DNA of 64,000 nt from Anticarsia gemmatalis. Taxonomy: Eukaryota; Arthropoda; Insecta; Lepidoptera; Erebidae. Below are positions 41,336 to 56,039 of the stretch, piece by piece. The notes beneath the pieces are model-generated. The model was not told the origin of the DNA. It saw nothing but the letters and a program-made list of their open reading frames with translations, and did no database searches. Positions within the stretch are counted from its first letter, which is position 1. Each line of letters begins with the position of its first letter. Made by a program: the position numbers and the translations under genes. Where the stretch lies: positions 1,929,501-1,993,500 of the forward strand of contig NC_134747.1 of assembly GCF_050436995.1 (NCBI RefSeq). The letters run 5' to 3'.

Positions 41336-44300
41336 GAACTCATAGCTCCGATTTTAGCTTTTCTGAATAAATAATAGTTTATTGGTTAAAATTTCAACAG
41401 TTGCTTTCAGGTACTATATTTGTTACAATCATTTGGTGTAATGTTTGTTGAATTAGACCTTGCATGATGCAGTACTTATAGTTGATAGGTAACCCAATAT
41501 ATTTTCGTCATTCTAGAAGGTGACTTAAGTCATATCAGTAATAATCCCCTGTAAAGCGGAATAAAGCCCTTAGTTTTTGAAAACTTTATGTAAACGTGAC
41601 TTTTGTTCATGTAGGACATCTTCATCGTTTTATCACATCACGCCTGTTCAATCTACTTGAACCTATAGGCATACTGTTGGTCTCATGTTGGTAATACTGC
41701 TATTGCAAATTTCCAACTTACAAAGGAAAAACCCAAAAGATGATTGATTCAAAGAGTTAGTAGTTAGAAAATAAGTCATTCGTGAGTTGATTAGTGGTCA
41801 TAATTATGTAAGCAATCTCAAAAAAATATTTTTTCTTTATAAAATTATGTTTAATATGTAGGTACTAAATACCATGGCAATGTCAAACATACGTGAGAAA
41901 AAAAAGATAAAACAGTGATGTGACTCATCACGCACTCAAGTTTCGAGTCGTGACCGACTCGAGTTTGCAATCGAGCACCTTCACATACTACACACTCCCC
42001 AATTTCAACGAAATAATCACCACCATCTTTCATCGTAAGTAATTCCACCGCAAATCTTTTAATTTCGTGTTTGTAAACAATTTTAATATCCTAATATTAG
42101 ATTCATATGTCCTTAGGACACGCAAGCTGCAGTCGCAGAAACGCTAAAAAAATGGCTGAACACACAAAAAGTCTAATTCTGATAGGCGCGGGTCTATTAC
42201 TGTGGCACGCCGTAACTCAGAAACAAGTAAACACGGCAGTCTCGACATTTGCATAACTATCGAGTTTTTAAATCTATGCAAAACGCGACGATACGTTGCA
42301 CGGGCTCACGAGTCGACCCCCCCACCGCGCCTTCAGTAAAAACACATGCGATTTCATAATACGTCCCCCCATAACTCCACGTGTGCCACGATTTGATTAA
42401 TAACCCGGGATTACGGCGGACGAGATTATAATATAATTTGAATACACACTTTTTAATAACAATACCGGTAATACACTGCGAAATTGATGATAACGTGATA
42501 ATGTACATAAATAAACAGCTTAAAAGTTGCGTACACGCATCGCTGGAGGCGTCAAAAGTAGGCGGTACTTATGATGAATAACGTGACGGAATCCGACGTC
42601 CAATCGGATCGATCTCGATTTTAATTATACGAATCGAGAACATCGAGACGCCTATAGATCGAATATTAATATGTCGATTGCGCACGCGGTGATATCGACC
42701 GCCTGGCCTTTGATTCCGCCGTTCGAATTTCGAATGCGTAATTTGATTTGAGTCCGCGACATTCCGCGAAACAGATGTACACGATAATGATCTTCCGCAA
42801 AAGATTCAAGATAGTTATTGCCAACTGAGAAAAATAAAAGCATACAACTTATAACTGCTAGCATCGAGTGATCTTGATTTTAGTTTATTTGCATTCCGTG
42901 TACGTGCCGTCTGCGTTTTATTCATGTGAACATAACATGTTATACCGGGCCCCATGAAATAAAACAAATTAAATTTTAAACTAACAAAGCATTGTTACAG
43001 TGAGACGGTCAGGTCAAATCGATCCATTTCCTTTCTGTACAACTTACGGCACAATCTCCATACTCGATAGGATCTAGAAGTCGCAGCACGCCTACGACAC
43101 GAAAATAATTAACTCGGTCCACCGTCAAACATCATGTTTAACATCGGCTACTCCCATACCAATTACTACCGACAATCGATCGACTCACAAAAACAGGCGC
43201 CCAACACTAGTCGGGACTGGTTTGAAAAAAGAACACGGCCGACGCGCGGTGCCGCGTCGCACCCGACAACGTGTTAACGAGCGTTTGATGGATCGCGCTA
43301 CAATCTAATATCGATGTTCTTAACACTACTACAAGTTTCATGAACCTGTGCACGGTTTTTGTCACTCTTTATTACCCGACACCCTTCATAACATACGAGT
43401 GCGTATACAACCGCAACTGGACAATAACAGATTAAAGATAAATCGAAAGAAATCAATTGAATTCATGAATAAATCGCATAAACTTGTCCCGCTCTGTTAT
43501 CAACGCGACATAATATTTTTTACAGCTGTTTCATAAATGCGAGAAAGCGACGCACGGGGACGCGACGGTACTTATTTTTTTTAATAAATTCACGTTTAAT
43601 CGGTATCCGGTATCTTTGAAATTGCTAGCGAGGACCGAGAGATGGAATCGATACGAGCTTCACAATGTAAATTATATAATTAAAGAAAACTCGCGATTGC
43701 GATCGAATACTTATACGATGTTGATCGAATAACGTGACTTTTATCGTGGATCGCGTCAAATTACTGTTCAAATTGCCGTTTTAAAGTAATAAAGTGTTGT
43801 GTGGCGAGCGCAACGGGGTTAAGGGATAAAAATCGGTTTGTTTCTTGAAATAAAAAGTGTACGGTGTCGTTTGGATCGCGGGCGGGCGAGCGCGTTGGAG
43901 ATTTGAAAATTAGCATTTTTGTCGAATAACTCTGCGGCGGTGTCTCGCTGAGCACCCGATACCGACGAACTGGCCGAATCTCAGCGTTTTTATACTTTTT
44001 AACACGATTGGACTTTAAAATATTTCTCTATTCTTTGGCAATCACTTGTTTTAGGAGCTAGGAATAGAGCCGCGTTTGCCGTTAAACTTTTTTTAAAAGG
44101 TTTTTATTCGTGTATTTTATGCGTGGTGGTGGAAATAAAGGTGAATAACAGTACCGTTGCTCTTAATAAAAATATCATAAGCAATAACATCGGCGTATAA
44201 GATGGCTTATCGAGTTTATTTTGCCACAATAAAAATAAGTGAACCAGTACTTGTTCTTTTCCGTGCACTTGTTAACAAGTTCGCTGTATGTTGTTTAATT

Positions 44301-47300
44301 TTATACAAATTAATTGAAATTGTCTTCATATTTTAAGTAGATACATCATCGTTAACTTTAAAGTTATTTGTGTTCAACATTCCTGCGGCTAATAGAAAAT
44401 TCCCAATAACGAAACCGTAAAAAAGCAAAAACACAGCCTTAAAACCGTTGACCCTTTATCTTTTGTACCAGCTCTCATTGGACGAGTAGAAATTTATGTC
44501 GCCGAGTAATCCGGGCCCATTTGTATAGATAATTTTTATTATTGCCATCTCCCGGAGCCGACCGCAGCCGATAAATGCCGAACGAAAGAGTTCGTAATGA
44601 CGATTTAAATAAGGAAGACGTATTCGTTTCGAACGATAACACGGATTTGAATTTTAGAAAATTTGTAAGTGGTAAGTTTAAAATAGGGTTGTGCTTAGTT
44701 TGGAGTCGCAAATCGGTCGATTGTGATGTTGAATATAAGTTAAGAATGGTGTTAAATGTTGCTGATTTAACCCAAATTATGATAATAATTTTAATAACTA
44801 ATATTGTTACTCCAAAATACGGCAAACTTTGTCAAATGGGTAGCTTTCAACGACAAAATTTTTAGTATTGTTAAATAAGATGCTAAATAAGTGGTATCTT
44901 TACATTTGTTAAACATAACACCATTTCACAAAATAATTTCTCAGTTTATAAAAGCCATTACAATACTCACAAACCCTAGCAGACAACGAACTATGCGTGT
45001 AAACTATTTTTAACATGACCACACTGAGTTTATCGGCTCCCGCTCTTATGTCCGTGTTATCTCGCGCAGTGCATTAGTCTTCGATAATACAACGATAAAA
45101 ACAGATCGGACGGCGCCACGCTCGATACAGATTGTATTTAGTCGATTTAAAAGAAAAAAAGAATCGATTCAACCCCGATAAAGATGTTATGGCGTGTTTT
45201 CGTAGTCGAGTGACTTAATTGTGGATTCCTGTGCTATGTTTACGTGGGATAATAAATTTTGTGATTAAAAATGTTTTAAGTAGATGTTCGGTTTTATGTT
45301 TGAGTTGTTCTTAACTAGAGTACGAGATAGTGAATGTTAAGTGCCCTCCTGGAATGCTCATATTCTGTATCAGGGATATTAAAATAAAATATTTATTGGT
45401 GAACTAATTTTACAATTAGATGACCGTTCCAAGTATTAACACATTGGTTTTCAATATGTAAAACAGAATTAACAACTTTTAAGTGATTCGGCTGACTTAA
45501 AATATTCATAATATTTTTTAGATTAAATGCTACCTACTTTATACTTAGAAGAACATTAATTTCCAAACTAACGATAACATTTTATTATCTTTGGAGAATT
45601 AATTAATTTCATGGGCATTTCTTGACGTCAACAGAAAAGTGCCAATGATATTTAGATAGATAACAGATACATTTGTTATTCTCATAATGGTCCGTTACTA
45701 AATCGGTCGATTGAACGTTCAACTATTAGGTCACTTCACTACCCTAACAAAATGGCGGTCTAATTTCCCTCCAAAATTAATAACCCGCATCGCTCGCGTC
45801 GTTTTTCATCAACCTCATTTTAGTGGGTTTATTATTTATCGTGTTTTCCTCAAAACATCATTTACATCGCTTTCATAACGCCGACGCACGTTGAAAGACT
45901 GAAAATTTTGTCTATTCGACAAAATAGTGCGATAACTGTGCTAATGACGCCATCACGCCCGCCATTTTACCAACGGCCATTTTGAATTTGTAACGTTTTG
46001 TTTGTTGTGTTGTGTGTAATAGTATGAAAAGGTTTAGGGTCCTAGATAATGGGTTTATGGACATCAGTTTTTGTTAAAAGGTCGCACTATTCCCTCCTTG
46101 GTCGGCCCTTTTCGCTTAACTGGTAAATTTATCTGGCGGCATTTTCTTTTCACGTTCAAAATGAATACAAAGTAGCGCAATCGAAACATCGATACAGTTT
46201 ATGATTTACAAGACAGTGGACATTAAAAAACAATGCTTATTCAACATTCGAAAAAATAAACAATGAGATCGCACGGGCTGAGGTTAAGCGCCGAAAGTTG
46301 AATACAATCCCTTGCACAGTGGGCCGAAAGCGATCCAGATCTGGCTATCGGGATCTCAGTTTGTTCTCACATCATTACCCGCGCCGACGGCTACAAATTT
46401 ACATCCAACACAATGGCTATCCACCATCGAGACATCATTAAGGTGATGCCGATAGCGCCAGCCAGACCACGGAACAAATGCCTTACAGAATGAAAGAGTT
46501 TCCATCAAAAATGAGCCTTATGTAACAGCCGCGTAAAGATTACTTGAGTGCGCTTCAGGCTGGCGGTTACGCGGGAAAATTCAGTCGGCCGTAATGACGG
46601 AACGTCATATAAGTTAGAATGGAGCGAGCGATTATGAGCGCAAGAATGAACGCTTGTAGAGTCGAGTTTAAATTGTTACGGCGGGATTACAAGGCTGGAG
46701 GGACGGTTTAGGAAAGGATCAGTTTGAGCCGAAGCCTGGGGCTATCGCGGCCGCACAATGGAACTTATAATATGGGTGATTGCGGAAAAATTGATAATAA
46801 GAATTTTGTACGCAAATCGTGGATTTTGTTTAACATTTTTTTTATCTCGGTTTTTTTGGATTGTTATGAAATGTAGTTTATATTTTATTTGAGGTCGCTG
46901 TTGTATCAGATGGCCGTACGATAATGTGCAAAGTGGGCAAAAAAGAAAATGAAATAGTGAAATAACAACAATTGCAGAATAAATACAAGTTACATTATTA
47001 TCGTATGTAAAAGATTCAATATCTAAGTGAGTACATATCGAGGGTGCGTTTGCATACAATACGCGGTTCGTTACGCGGCGCGATTGACGCGCGATCGACG
47101 CGATTTGTGTCGCCGTGTGACGCGCGCGACACTTTATCGCGTCATCTCGCCCGCCCTAATTTGCTTCGTGCTTTATTCAGCACCTGTTTAGTTATTGTCT
47201 GCATTTTCAAATTTATTGGCGGACCGGTCACTTAAAAATGCTCAAGAACATTCTCGTTTGCTCTATAAAAACGCCCACAGAGAAATCACTTAAGAAAAAT

Positions 47301-48734
47301 GATCAGCAATAAAAAACGCGCAGATGAAAGTATACAAACAATATGATTATCTTTACTGAATACACTATCCGTCACGCCAAATATACTGCTTTAATCATCA
47401 TTTATAACCTAATCTCACATAACGATCGCCATACATATTAAAACAATCCAAATAATTATACAAGCGGCCGAATCCTACGTTGATTAATATCAACGCGAAA
47501 CAATAACGAGATTGCGCTGACGAAAAACACGAGGAACAATCGACAAACATCGTATTCGAATGCACAGAGATAAGTAAAACATGGCTACCGTACAAAAATA
47601 GCAGAGATAACGTGCGATCGCATCTGTAAACAATGGTAGTGGTATCCACGCTCTCATTAGCCAGCCTCGTCGACTCGACGCGGGAAATTGTGCAATTCCG
47701 CGGGAATCCGCCGTATCGATACTCGATAGGCGATTTGTAATCGATCGATTCACGATCGTACATCACTAGTGTTCGTTTTTTAGATGCAGTTCTATTTGTT
47801 CTAAGGATTGTGTTGTTCAGTTGCGACCATTTTGTTTTGTCAAACGATACGCCTAGCGTTTAGTGTCATGCTCACTGTAAGTTGCCAGATTGAAAATGAT
47901 TTCTAATTTTCTATGTTCAATAAACATTTATTGAATTCGTGTTTTGTAAAAGTATATTCAAACAAGTTTCAAATTTGAATTATATAAATGACTATCAAGA
48001 CTTTTTATTGCGATCATGACATTTGATAGATCCATAGATAATAGTGGCTTGCCGCTAGCATTCTTTCAAGTCTGGTCAGGTCAGAGTTGGTATTTCACAC
48101 TTATCGTAAGATTATTAATAAGATAACATTATTTATTTTTAATTAAATATTATTATAATATTTAGACGCGGCTTAATTATGATTTAAATAAATATTAAGT
48201 GTTGATTCATTATACATTCTGTTAATAAATTGATGGTAAAATTTAGCGTTATTCTAATTTGATAGATAAGAAAATTAAATGATGAATTTGAATTATTAGT
48301 GATTCAATGTAAGGTTACATAGGCCATAAATTGTCACGCAAACGTAAAAGTAACAGTTAAAGAGTTAATTTATTGTATTTTTAATGATAAAGTTGACCTT
48401 AATGCGTCATAAGTAGGCATATATTTTAGATACATATCTATATTTGACGTCAAACTGAATTTGGTAGAAAACGGCCTAAAATAAAGGTCGGTCGAAGATT
48501 TGAGATAGATCTTTGCTTTAGAGACGAGAGAGTATAGGTAAAAACGAGATTTAGTATTCCAAATAAAACGAATGTAGCTGAATTCAGCCCAGATTAAAAA
48601 AAACACTGGTCATATCAATTTAGCTAAAATAATCGATTATTCCGGTCAAGTGCTTAAAATTTGAAAGCCTGTCGAAGAACTAATAGGAAAGCTCTTAGAA
48701 GAATTAGTTAGTAGATTTTCTTTATATCTATACT

Positions 48735-48978
48735 TAATATTATAATGCTGAAGAGTTTGTTTGTTTGTTTGTTTGAACGCACTAATCTCGGGAACTACTG
48801 GTCCGATTTGAAAAATTCTTTCAGTGTTAGATAGCCCATTTATCGAGGAAGGCTGTAGGCTATATATCATCACGCTACGACCAATAGGAGCAGAGTACCA
48901 GTGAAAAATGTTACAAAAACGGGGAAAATTATGATTCTCTTATGTGACACAAGCGAAGTTGCGCGGGTCAGCTAGTAA
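48735..48978 (-). mobile_element. LINE 3'-tail fragment, second family
   Basis: The reverse complement begins CTAGCTGACCCGCGCAACTT and CGCTTGTGTCACATAAGAG, includes CTCCTATTGGTCGTAGCGTG, and ends in a GTTTGTTTGTTTGTTT-type microsatellite complement and AGCATTATAATAT. Confidence 0.75.
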
Positions 48979-49227
48979 TTTATAAAGCCTTATGCTGTAT
49001 ACTTACGCAAATGAAATTTAAGTACATAGCTAAAAGCCCTTAGCTATTTCTACAGTGGTCAATGGTCCACTCTGTCAGTGGTAAATCCTAAATATCTTTT
49101 AACAGAAACACATACAAACGACTCCCAATAAATTTAACCAACAAATGGTTAAAAAACGTATTCACAAACTAGAAATATATACGCACTATATATCTTAAGC
49201 TATGTAACGGATAATTCTGTACCGTGT

Positions 49228-49460
49228 GTCTATGGCGCAGTGGTTAAGGTCGCTACGCTACTTCCATTGCGTCGGGAGGTCGTGGTGTCGATTCCCACAC
49301 GGGACAATTATTTGTACGATCTACAATAGTTGTTTCGTGTCTGGTTGTACATTGTGTCCGTTGTTTGTATGTTTGTAAAAGTCCCCGACACAAGAGCAAT
49401 TCTTAGTGCGAGAGAACCGACTTCAAAAAAAGGAGGAGGTTCTCAATTCGTCGCGATTTT
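49228..49460 (+). mobile_element. tRNA-derived SINE, full length
   Basis: GTCTATGGCGCAGTGGTTAA (box A), GGTGTCGATTCCCACACGGG (box B), GTGTCTGGTTGTACATTGTG, TTGTTTGTATGTTTGTAAAA and TTCTTAGTGCGAGAG, then CCGACTTCAAAAAAAGGAGG and a poly-T tract. Confidence 0.9.
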
Positions 49461-49867
49461 TTTTTAAACAAAAAAAAATATCATAAAAAATGTCTTCCGT
49501 ACTTGTGTTAAAGGTTTGTAATTCAAACTTAAAAATTACTTAATTAGTTAATCACAACGAATAATTAGTAGCATTAGAATGTTTAATTAAGCATTTAGTT
49601 TTATTACACCGTCTTGGGTCATTATGGAAAAGCTTCCAATTTGAATGTACGAGTGAAAGTAATTTTGTACTAACATGGTGGACATGACAGGTTCGTGGTA
49701 ATCAATTTGGATATTAATTAGTTTCATTTTAAGTAGCTAAGTAAGTAATAAGTTGTTACTTATAATAAAATAAATTAGATTTAGTAAGGTAAACTATGTA
49801 TAAGAAATCATTATCACTTGCTTTAAAGGTGAACAAAAACGTTGTGATGAAAATGCATGTCAGCGTG

Positions 49868-49922
49868 GTGGACTCAAGGCCTAAACCGTTCCGGAGAAGA
49901 CCCTTGCCCAGCCGCAGGACTG
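49868..49922 (+). repeat. Dispersed CCCTTGCCCAGC repeat, diverged copy
   Basis: GTGGACTCAAGGCCTAAACC then GAAGACCCTTGCCCAGCCGC. Another diverged copy lies at 51183-51252. Confidence 0.65.
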
Positions 49923-51331
49923 TAATGTAACTATGTAGTTTTGGTTTAAAAGGGATTCGGAAAATATGAAAGTGAGGTATGAATCCAAATAGACTATAAT
50001 ATGAGTAAATTTTAAAAAATGTATTTTCCGGGAATTGCTAAGGGTAGTGATCAATTTTCCGTACATCAATTCCCAGATTACTAGGCTCGAGTTATGGGGA
50101 CTTATTTTTGCCATCACACATGTATTTTTACGATGAAGGAATCCTATCCACGACCATTGTAACAGTATCTTGTAGAGCGGCAAACGTGTTCAACCATCAC
50201 ACGCCGTTTGATAAGTTCAACTAACACTACTAACAAGTATTTCATAGAGCTTTGTCGCTAATTTGTACACAAACACGCAATAAAAACTACAATACCATTC
50301 ACTCATTCATTCGTTCACAATATTTTCATACAATCTAACTTGACTGATGGTATCATTACACACCGCTGACCTGTCTTCGCTTTCGAATCGAATTCGCGAT
50401 CGCCGTAGCGATACGCCAATGACAATAAACGGACAGCGCGCGATATTCGCTAGCGATACACGATGTGTGGCCACACTGGTCACCCTTACGGTCCAACTTT
50501 TTACCGATCACCGATTGTATTGTGTTATGAATAGGGGTATCAAGATCATCCTGATTTATTTATTTGTTTTTTAATATTTCGAATTTTTATGGCTGTCGAA
50601 AATTGTTGTTGCCTGTCGACATCCGCTTGATGTTGCTTTTTTGTGTGACAAAAGATAAATAAATATATAAATTATTTTTAGAAGCTTGGATGCTGCATTC
50701 TTTAAGTAATGCTTCAAGTTACTTAATTGATTTTTTAGAGATTTTGTGATATCGATGCTAAATTAAAAAAAAGTAGAAATAGCTCTCTTGCATTTTAGTC
50801 TCAAATACTTATATCTTTTTATTCCATTAAATTTTTGAATTAATTTAATGCATTTTATAAAGTCAACAACAAACTTATGCTAATATCACTAATTAGTGTA
50901 TAATGTTGACAACATCAAATATGCATTTCACTTATAAAATCTATAAATATCGTGAAATATTACTTAAATCGGACAGGTTAATAAAAATACTCACTTATAT
51001 TCGCAAAAAAGGACTATTTAATTTTAGGAAAATAACTGAATTATAAAACAAATTTCTTGAATTACTCCATTAAACTTCCATTAAGAACAAAAGTGTCCAT
51101 TTTATAACAAAGTAAGGCTAAATGCATGCCTAAAAATTGTTTGATACATTTTTGAGGGTATGCAAAAAGTCCCAACCCCGCACTTAGCCAGCATGGTGGA
51201 CTAATATAGGCTTAATTCCTTCCTCATTTAGGAGTTCCTTGCCTAGCCGTGACAAAAAAGGTATAAATCAAAACCTAACCTTATTTTCACCACGAAATAA
51301 CATTATTCTAAGTTAAATTATCAATTTGAGG

Positions 51332-51590
51332 CGCCCCCATGCCAGTTGCGCTCACCGGTCGGTAAACGATTTGTGAGTTAAGCAAACCTTGGCGCGGTCA
51401 TTTCATAGATGGGTGACCGCCTAGTGGTATTTGAGCGCGTCTCCGTGCTTTGGAGGGCACGTAAAAAGTAGGTCCCGGTTGTTGAAAATTAAGATAACGG
51501 TCGTTAAGCCACGTCAAAGGCCTTCGGGCGGTTTAAACAACTTTGACACAAGGTTGACCACTAACCATATGAATAATAATAATAGTTAAA
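51332..51590 (+). mobile_element. 5S rRNA-derived SINE, near full length
   Basis: The head resembles 5S rRNA: GAGTTAAGCAA, then GGCGCGGTCA and ATAGATGGGTGACCGCCTAG, in the order and spacing of the 5S internal promoter and helix sequences. A non-5S body follows (GGAGGGCACGT...GGTCCCGGTTGTTG), then GGTTGACCACTAACCATA and an AATAAT microsatellite tail. This fits the SINE3 (5S-derived) class. Confidence 0.8.
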
Positions 51591-51995
51591 TTAATAAAGA
51601 ACTTGCTAACCCTACACACAAACCCATACATTTCGTCACACCATGATTTAAGCGGTTTATTTCACTTAAAATTGAATGGACAGTGCGATTAATGGTACGT
51701 TATGCCCTATTGGTTGAATTTAAAATGCATTTTATTCTCGTTAGGACTTCGCTGGTATTATGCGAATGTCGTTTAATATGCATGCTGCCTTACATGGCGT
51801 AGTTTATCTATGGTCAGTAAGAAACGGATGGTAGCACTGTGGATATTTAGCTTCATGTTTTGATGTTGGTAATAGTGTTATGTTATTTGGAAAATAGAGT
51901 TTTTGGAAAAGTTTACTGTAGTTTTTTCTTTGGAAAAGAATGATGTGGGCTTCCTTCTAGTGGTTAAAGGGGAAGTTTATAAAGATTTTTATTGA

Positions 51996-52192
51996 TAAAC
52001 TAGCTGACCCGGCAATCGTTGTTGTGCCGTATAAATTACAAAAAAATAGTGTCACTCTAGGGTATGAAAAATAGATGTTGGCTGATTCTCAGACCTACTC
52101 AATATGCTCACAAAATTTCATGAGAATCGGTCGTTTCGGAGGAGTATGGCAACGAAAACTGTGACGCGAGAATTTTATATATTAGATTACTT
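51996..52192 (+). mobile_element. LINE 3'-tail fragment, third family
   Basis: AACTAGCTGACCCGGCAATC then GTTGTTGTGCC, TCATGAGAATCGGTCGTTTC and GAATTTTATATATTAGA. Confidence 0.75.
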
Positions 52193-55100
52193 ATTTAATA
52201 TAGGTATTATACTTGTCGTTTACGACTCAGCTTTAAGTTTCTGAGAGTTGAAATGGCATGTAAGCCCAAAACTGCATAAGGTCGAAGAGCTTTATTTGAA
52301 ATTTACAAAAAAGTACTCTTTTGACAATAAGAATATAATAATACAATATTTAGGTATTTATGTGTTTGGTATTTTTAAAGTTGGAATATGTCCCGTATTT
52401 TGAGGGACTTTGAAACTTACAAGACAGTCCCTTTAATTTCACGTGCTCTTCAAATACTCTTTAAATTTAAGACAGTACATTCTTCATGCAACTAATCTAT
52501 TGACCCACAATCCAAATTTTAAACTGCTTCCATAGACAATATAAAATATGTCAAAGTGCTGTCACATAAGGCGGTGACATTAGTGCGTTACACATGACAG
52601 TGACAGATCGTTATCGCACGCGATGCGCCAGTGTCAATAAATGCGTGCGTTTTGTCGACACGCCGTTATGCGTGAGTTTTATTTTGTTTATAACCTGTTT
52701 AGTGTACTGGCTTGAATGATACAAATGTGAAGTATTTTGTACAACCGTAGCATAGAATTTTGTACCATTAAGTACTTTAGATTTCAGTCTAACAAATTGA
52801 AGCGAAAGCTGTGTTTATTAAATACAAAATGCTACTGAATTTTTTTTTATTATCCTGAATTGTCCCAGTTCTTAGGCAAAGGTTTCCTCCCTCCTATTTT
52901 CTATTGCTCCAAACCGCAAGGAATAGCATTTTCAATTTTTTTTATAAAATTTAAATAACTATAAATTATGCGCTCTAAAGCACATTGGAACCGTTTTTTT
53001 CTATATTTTTCTGTGTATAACATAGTTAATGTGTTAGCGTGATATAACTAACAACTATTCGCGTATTATCATCTAGAACTCATTTAATAAGAATTTGATG
53101 ACAGAGATATATTAATACTTCCTGATGTCTATGTCATAAGAGAAAAGCGGAAAAGCGAACAATGACGTCATGAGTTTATAGCTACGTTGATTTTCATAAG
53201 GCTGATGGCTTAAGTTATCTAAGACAGCTTCGGCATTCCGTATTCAATATCCTATTTTTCATAAGCGTTATATAGCTAATTATTGTATTTTTATAGGATG
53301 ATCAATTTTGTAATGACATTTTCACACAACTTTCCATTTGGATAAATACTAAGATGCATCACTTCATATAGATACAAATTTACATTTTCGAGATTCTAAT
53401 TATAGCCCTATGAAATTTGCATAAATGGCATTTCAAAATTAATTTCTAACTTCAAAGTTAAACATTGAATCGAATTTATCATTGAAACGAAACATCGTGT
53501 CAATCTCATCACTTGTTCCATTCAAAGGGCCAAATACTATCACTTTCCCGCAAGGCTGTACATCGCGTGCGTTATCACACTATCTCCAGATCGCGTCGCG
53601 ATCGCACGCAATTGTCAAACGCGTGTCACGCATCACGCGTGATGCGTGCGTATGCGTGCGTTTGCGTGCGTGTCAACGCACCTTATTTCGGAGCTTTTTA
53701 CATACTTTATGTGATGTGACGATCGCAGTTGAGTTGTCACGTTGTTTTGTCATTTTTCAGGTGGAGTTTTTGTTTGTGGGTCAATAATTTACTGAAGAAG
53801 GCTTTTCCTTGTTTTAGTTTCAAGGCTTTATCAGATAAATGTAACGTAAAGTTAGTTTTCTTACTACTTCTTCTCCTAAAGGACAGATATTCTTTGTATT
53901 TAATTTTAAAGAAGTAAGTAGGAATTCTAGCTAGTCGCGTTTTTTAGCATCTGTCTACACCTACGAGAGCAGTGTCATATCCAATGCAAGTATAATCAAT
54001 ATAATATGTACCAATAGTCATTAGAACATTCATACATAAGCGTAAGACATAGGTTACACATAAAATAAGGGCTCTCTAGTAATCCATATAATACAGTTAA
54101 AATTAAAACATATTTTCAATCTTGACAGACGCTCTTGCTACAACCACCAATTCCCATTTTTTACAATAAATACCTACTAGCTTATACACAATACAAAAAC
54201 AATAAAATATAAAGCAACTGATTTAAAACATTACAATAACACCGGCATCAAAACGTACCTTAACTTTATCATCTGAAGAGTGAGCCAACACTACATTACA
54301 TTATGCTAATATGTTACAAAGTAGTTTATTATGAGTAGATAGCTAGTAGGTGCGCCCGGCTCCGCCTGGATATAACGTGTTTCAACTGATATGAATGCAT
54401 TAATTAATGGCCGCTCGGATACTTTTGTGTACACTGATATATTGTGTAGATTATATGTTTGATAGTGGAAGGTCATTGATAAGGGTTTCAACCTTTTACG
54501 GGTTGGGTTTTAAGAATTTGTCAATTTGAAAAAGGATATAACTTTTTTAAGTGTTTTGTTAGATTAGGTTCTTTACCTAGGTGTCTGTTAATACAGTTAT
54601 TAATGAATGCAATCCAATATTAATTGTGAAGCACACACATCACAAAAATTACTGTTTCGGAATTCGAACCCACTACACGTGATCCGCTTATATTGATAAG
54701 CTAAACACTATTCTTTTACAATTATACTAGTCAAGCTAAATGTAGTTTCAGTTATGTCAATAATTTAAATTTTAGGTAGGTACCTGTTTATTCTATTCTC
54801 TTTGGCTTTTTCGAGAGCTTTGTTTCACGATACAAACATATAATTTAAGCATAGTTTATCCACATTCAAAAATCAACTCCTATCCCTTATTCACCATTAA
54901 AACACTTTTTCATCCAAAAAATCATCACACCCTTTCAAAAGATCTGTACAGCCGTACATATAGATTTAATTCACTGAAGTAACCTTAACAACTGGTGTCA
55001 GATAGTCAAATCTATTAGCAGTGGACCGTAGCCCAGGCGTGGACAATGCCTAGATGTGTATCAGTGCGCCCACGTTGCCTTTGTGCTTACCCTCGAAGCT

Positions 55101-56039
55101 AAGATACTAAATATTCGGTTTGCGAAGATACGTTCGCATGTGCTGTGCATGTAGGATGTGTATGTACTGTTATATGCTATATAGCTGTAAGGGTGCTGGG
55201 AAATTGTGAAACGATTGAATGGAAACCACTGTGAACCACAAACATGAAGATCAGGAAAATAATATTTGTTTTTAAAGTGAGACGTCCAATTGGACTATCT
55301 TTTTCCGAATGTGAGTGTCCAATTGTTAAAAGCTTTTTAGTTTTTGTAAATTCTTATAGATTTACACTACAGATCAAGAAATTTAAGATGATTTATTTTG
55401 AAGTTTAAAGAAATGTTGGGTATTGTTGAACTGACTTATTAACTGTAAAAGATTGTTTCATATTTAATTTTAAATATGCCTTTCTGGCATTCGGTATAAT
55501 AAGGTTCTTATAGCAAGGAGAAATGTAGAGTCGTGGACCTAACCAAAGTTAGATAACGCAGGGCTATTTTATGAAATCGACAATATTAATCTTTTCAAGT
55601 TTTCGTCTAATAAATTTTTAAATTAAATAAAATCAAGGAACATACTAACTGTAGTTATTCGTCTCTCGTCCGCACATAAAGATTTCCCAACATTTTCGGA
55701 TTTTTGACAAAGTAAAAAATAGCCTTTAAGGAACAATATTTATTAAATAATTCATTAAAAAACTATACTACCAAACATTAAATCACCACTAAATACCACA
55801 TCATAATTTATCTACTAACTATCTAGTAACACATTCCTGTACGTGTGAGAGCACTCTAGTTAGACGCAGGTCTAGCCCGCTGTTATCACAACACGTGTTG
55901 CAGATGTTCTAGATAGCGAGCTTTTAGCCTCAACCACTTATACTCTTGTAAAAATAGACTTGTACTTGTTAGTGCAACTAGTTGGGTGCTAGGTGTAGAT
56001 TGATTTAGAATATTGAAAGTAATGTCGTCATTCACAAGA

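Noticed and set aside
44475..44865. Overlapping 96- and 116-codon ORFs on both strands
   Set aside because: No domain, no splice context, and both strands open; insufficient for a gene call.
47398..47766. 122-codon minus-strand ORF
   Set aside because: Overlaps a second long frame on the same strand; composition random and no recognisable motif.
53482..53787. 101-codon plus-strand ORF over a CpG-rich patch
   Set aside because: The frame is open in two registers because of GC-rich repeats; no splice sites or similarity.
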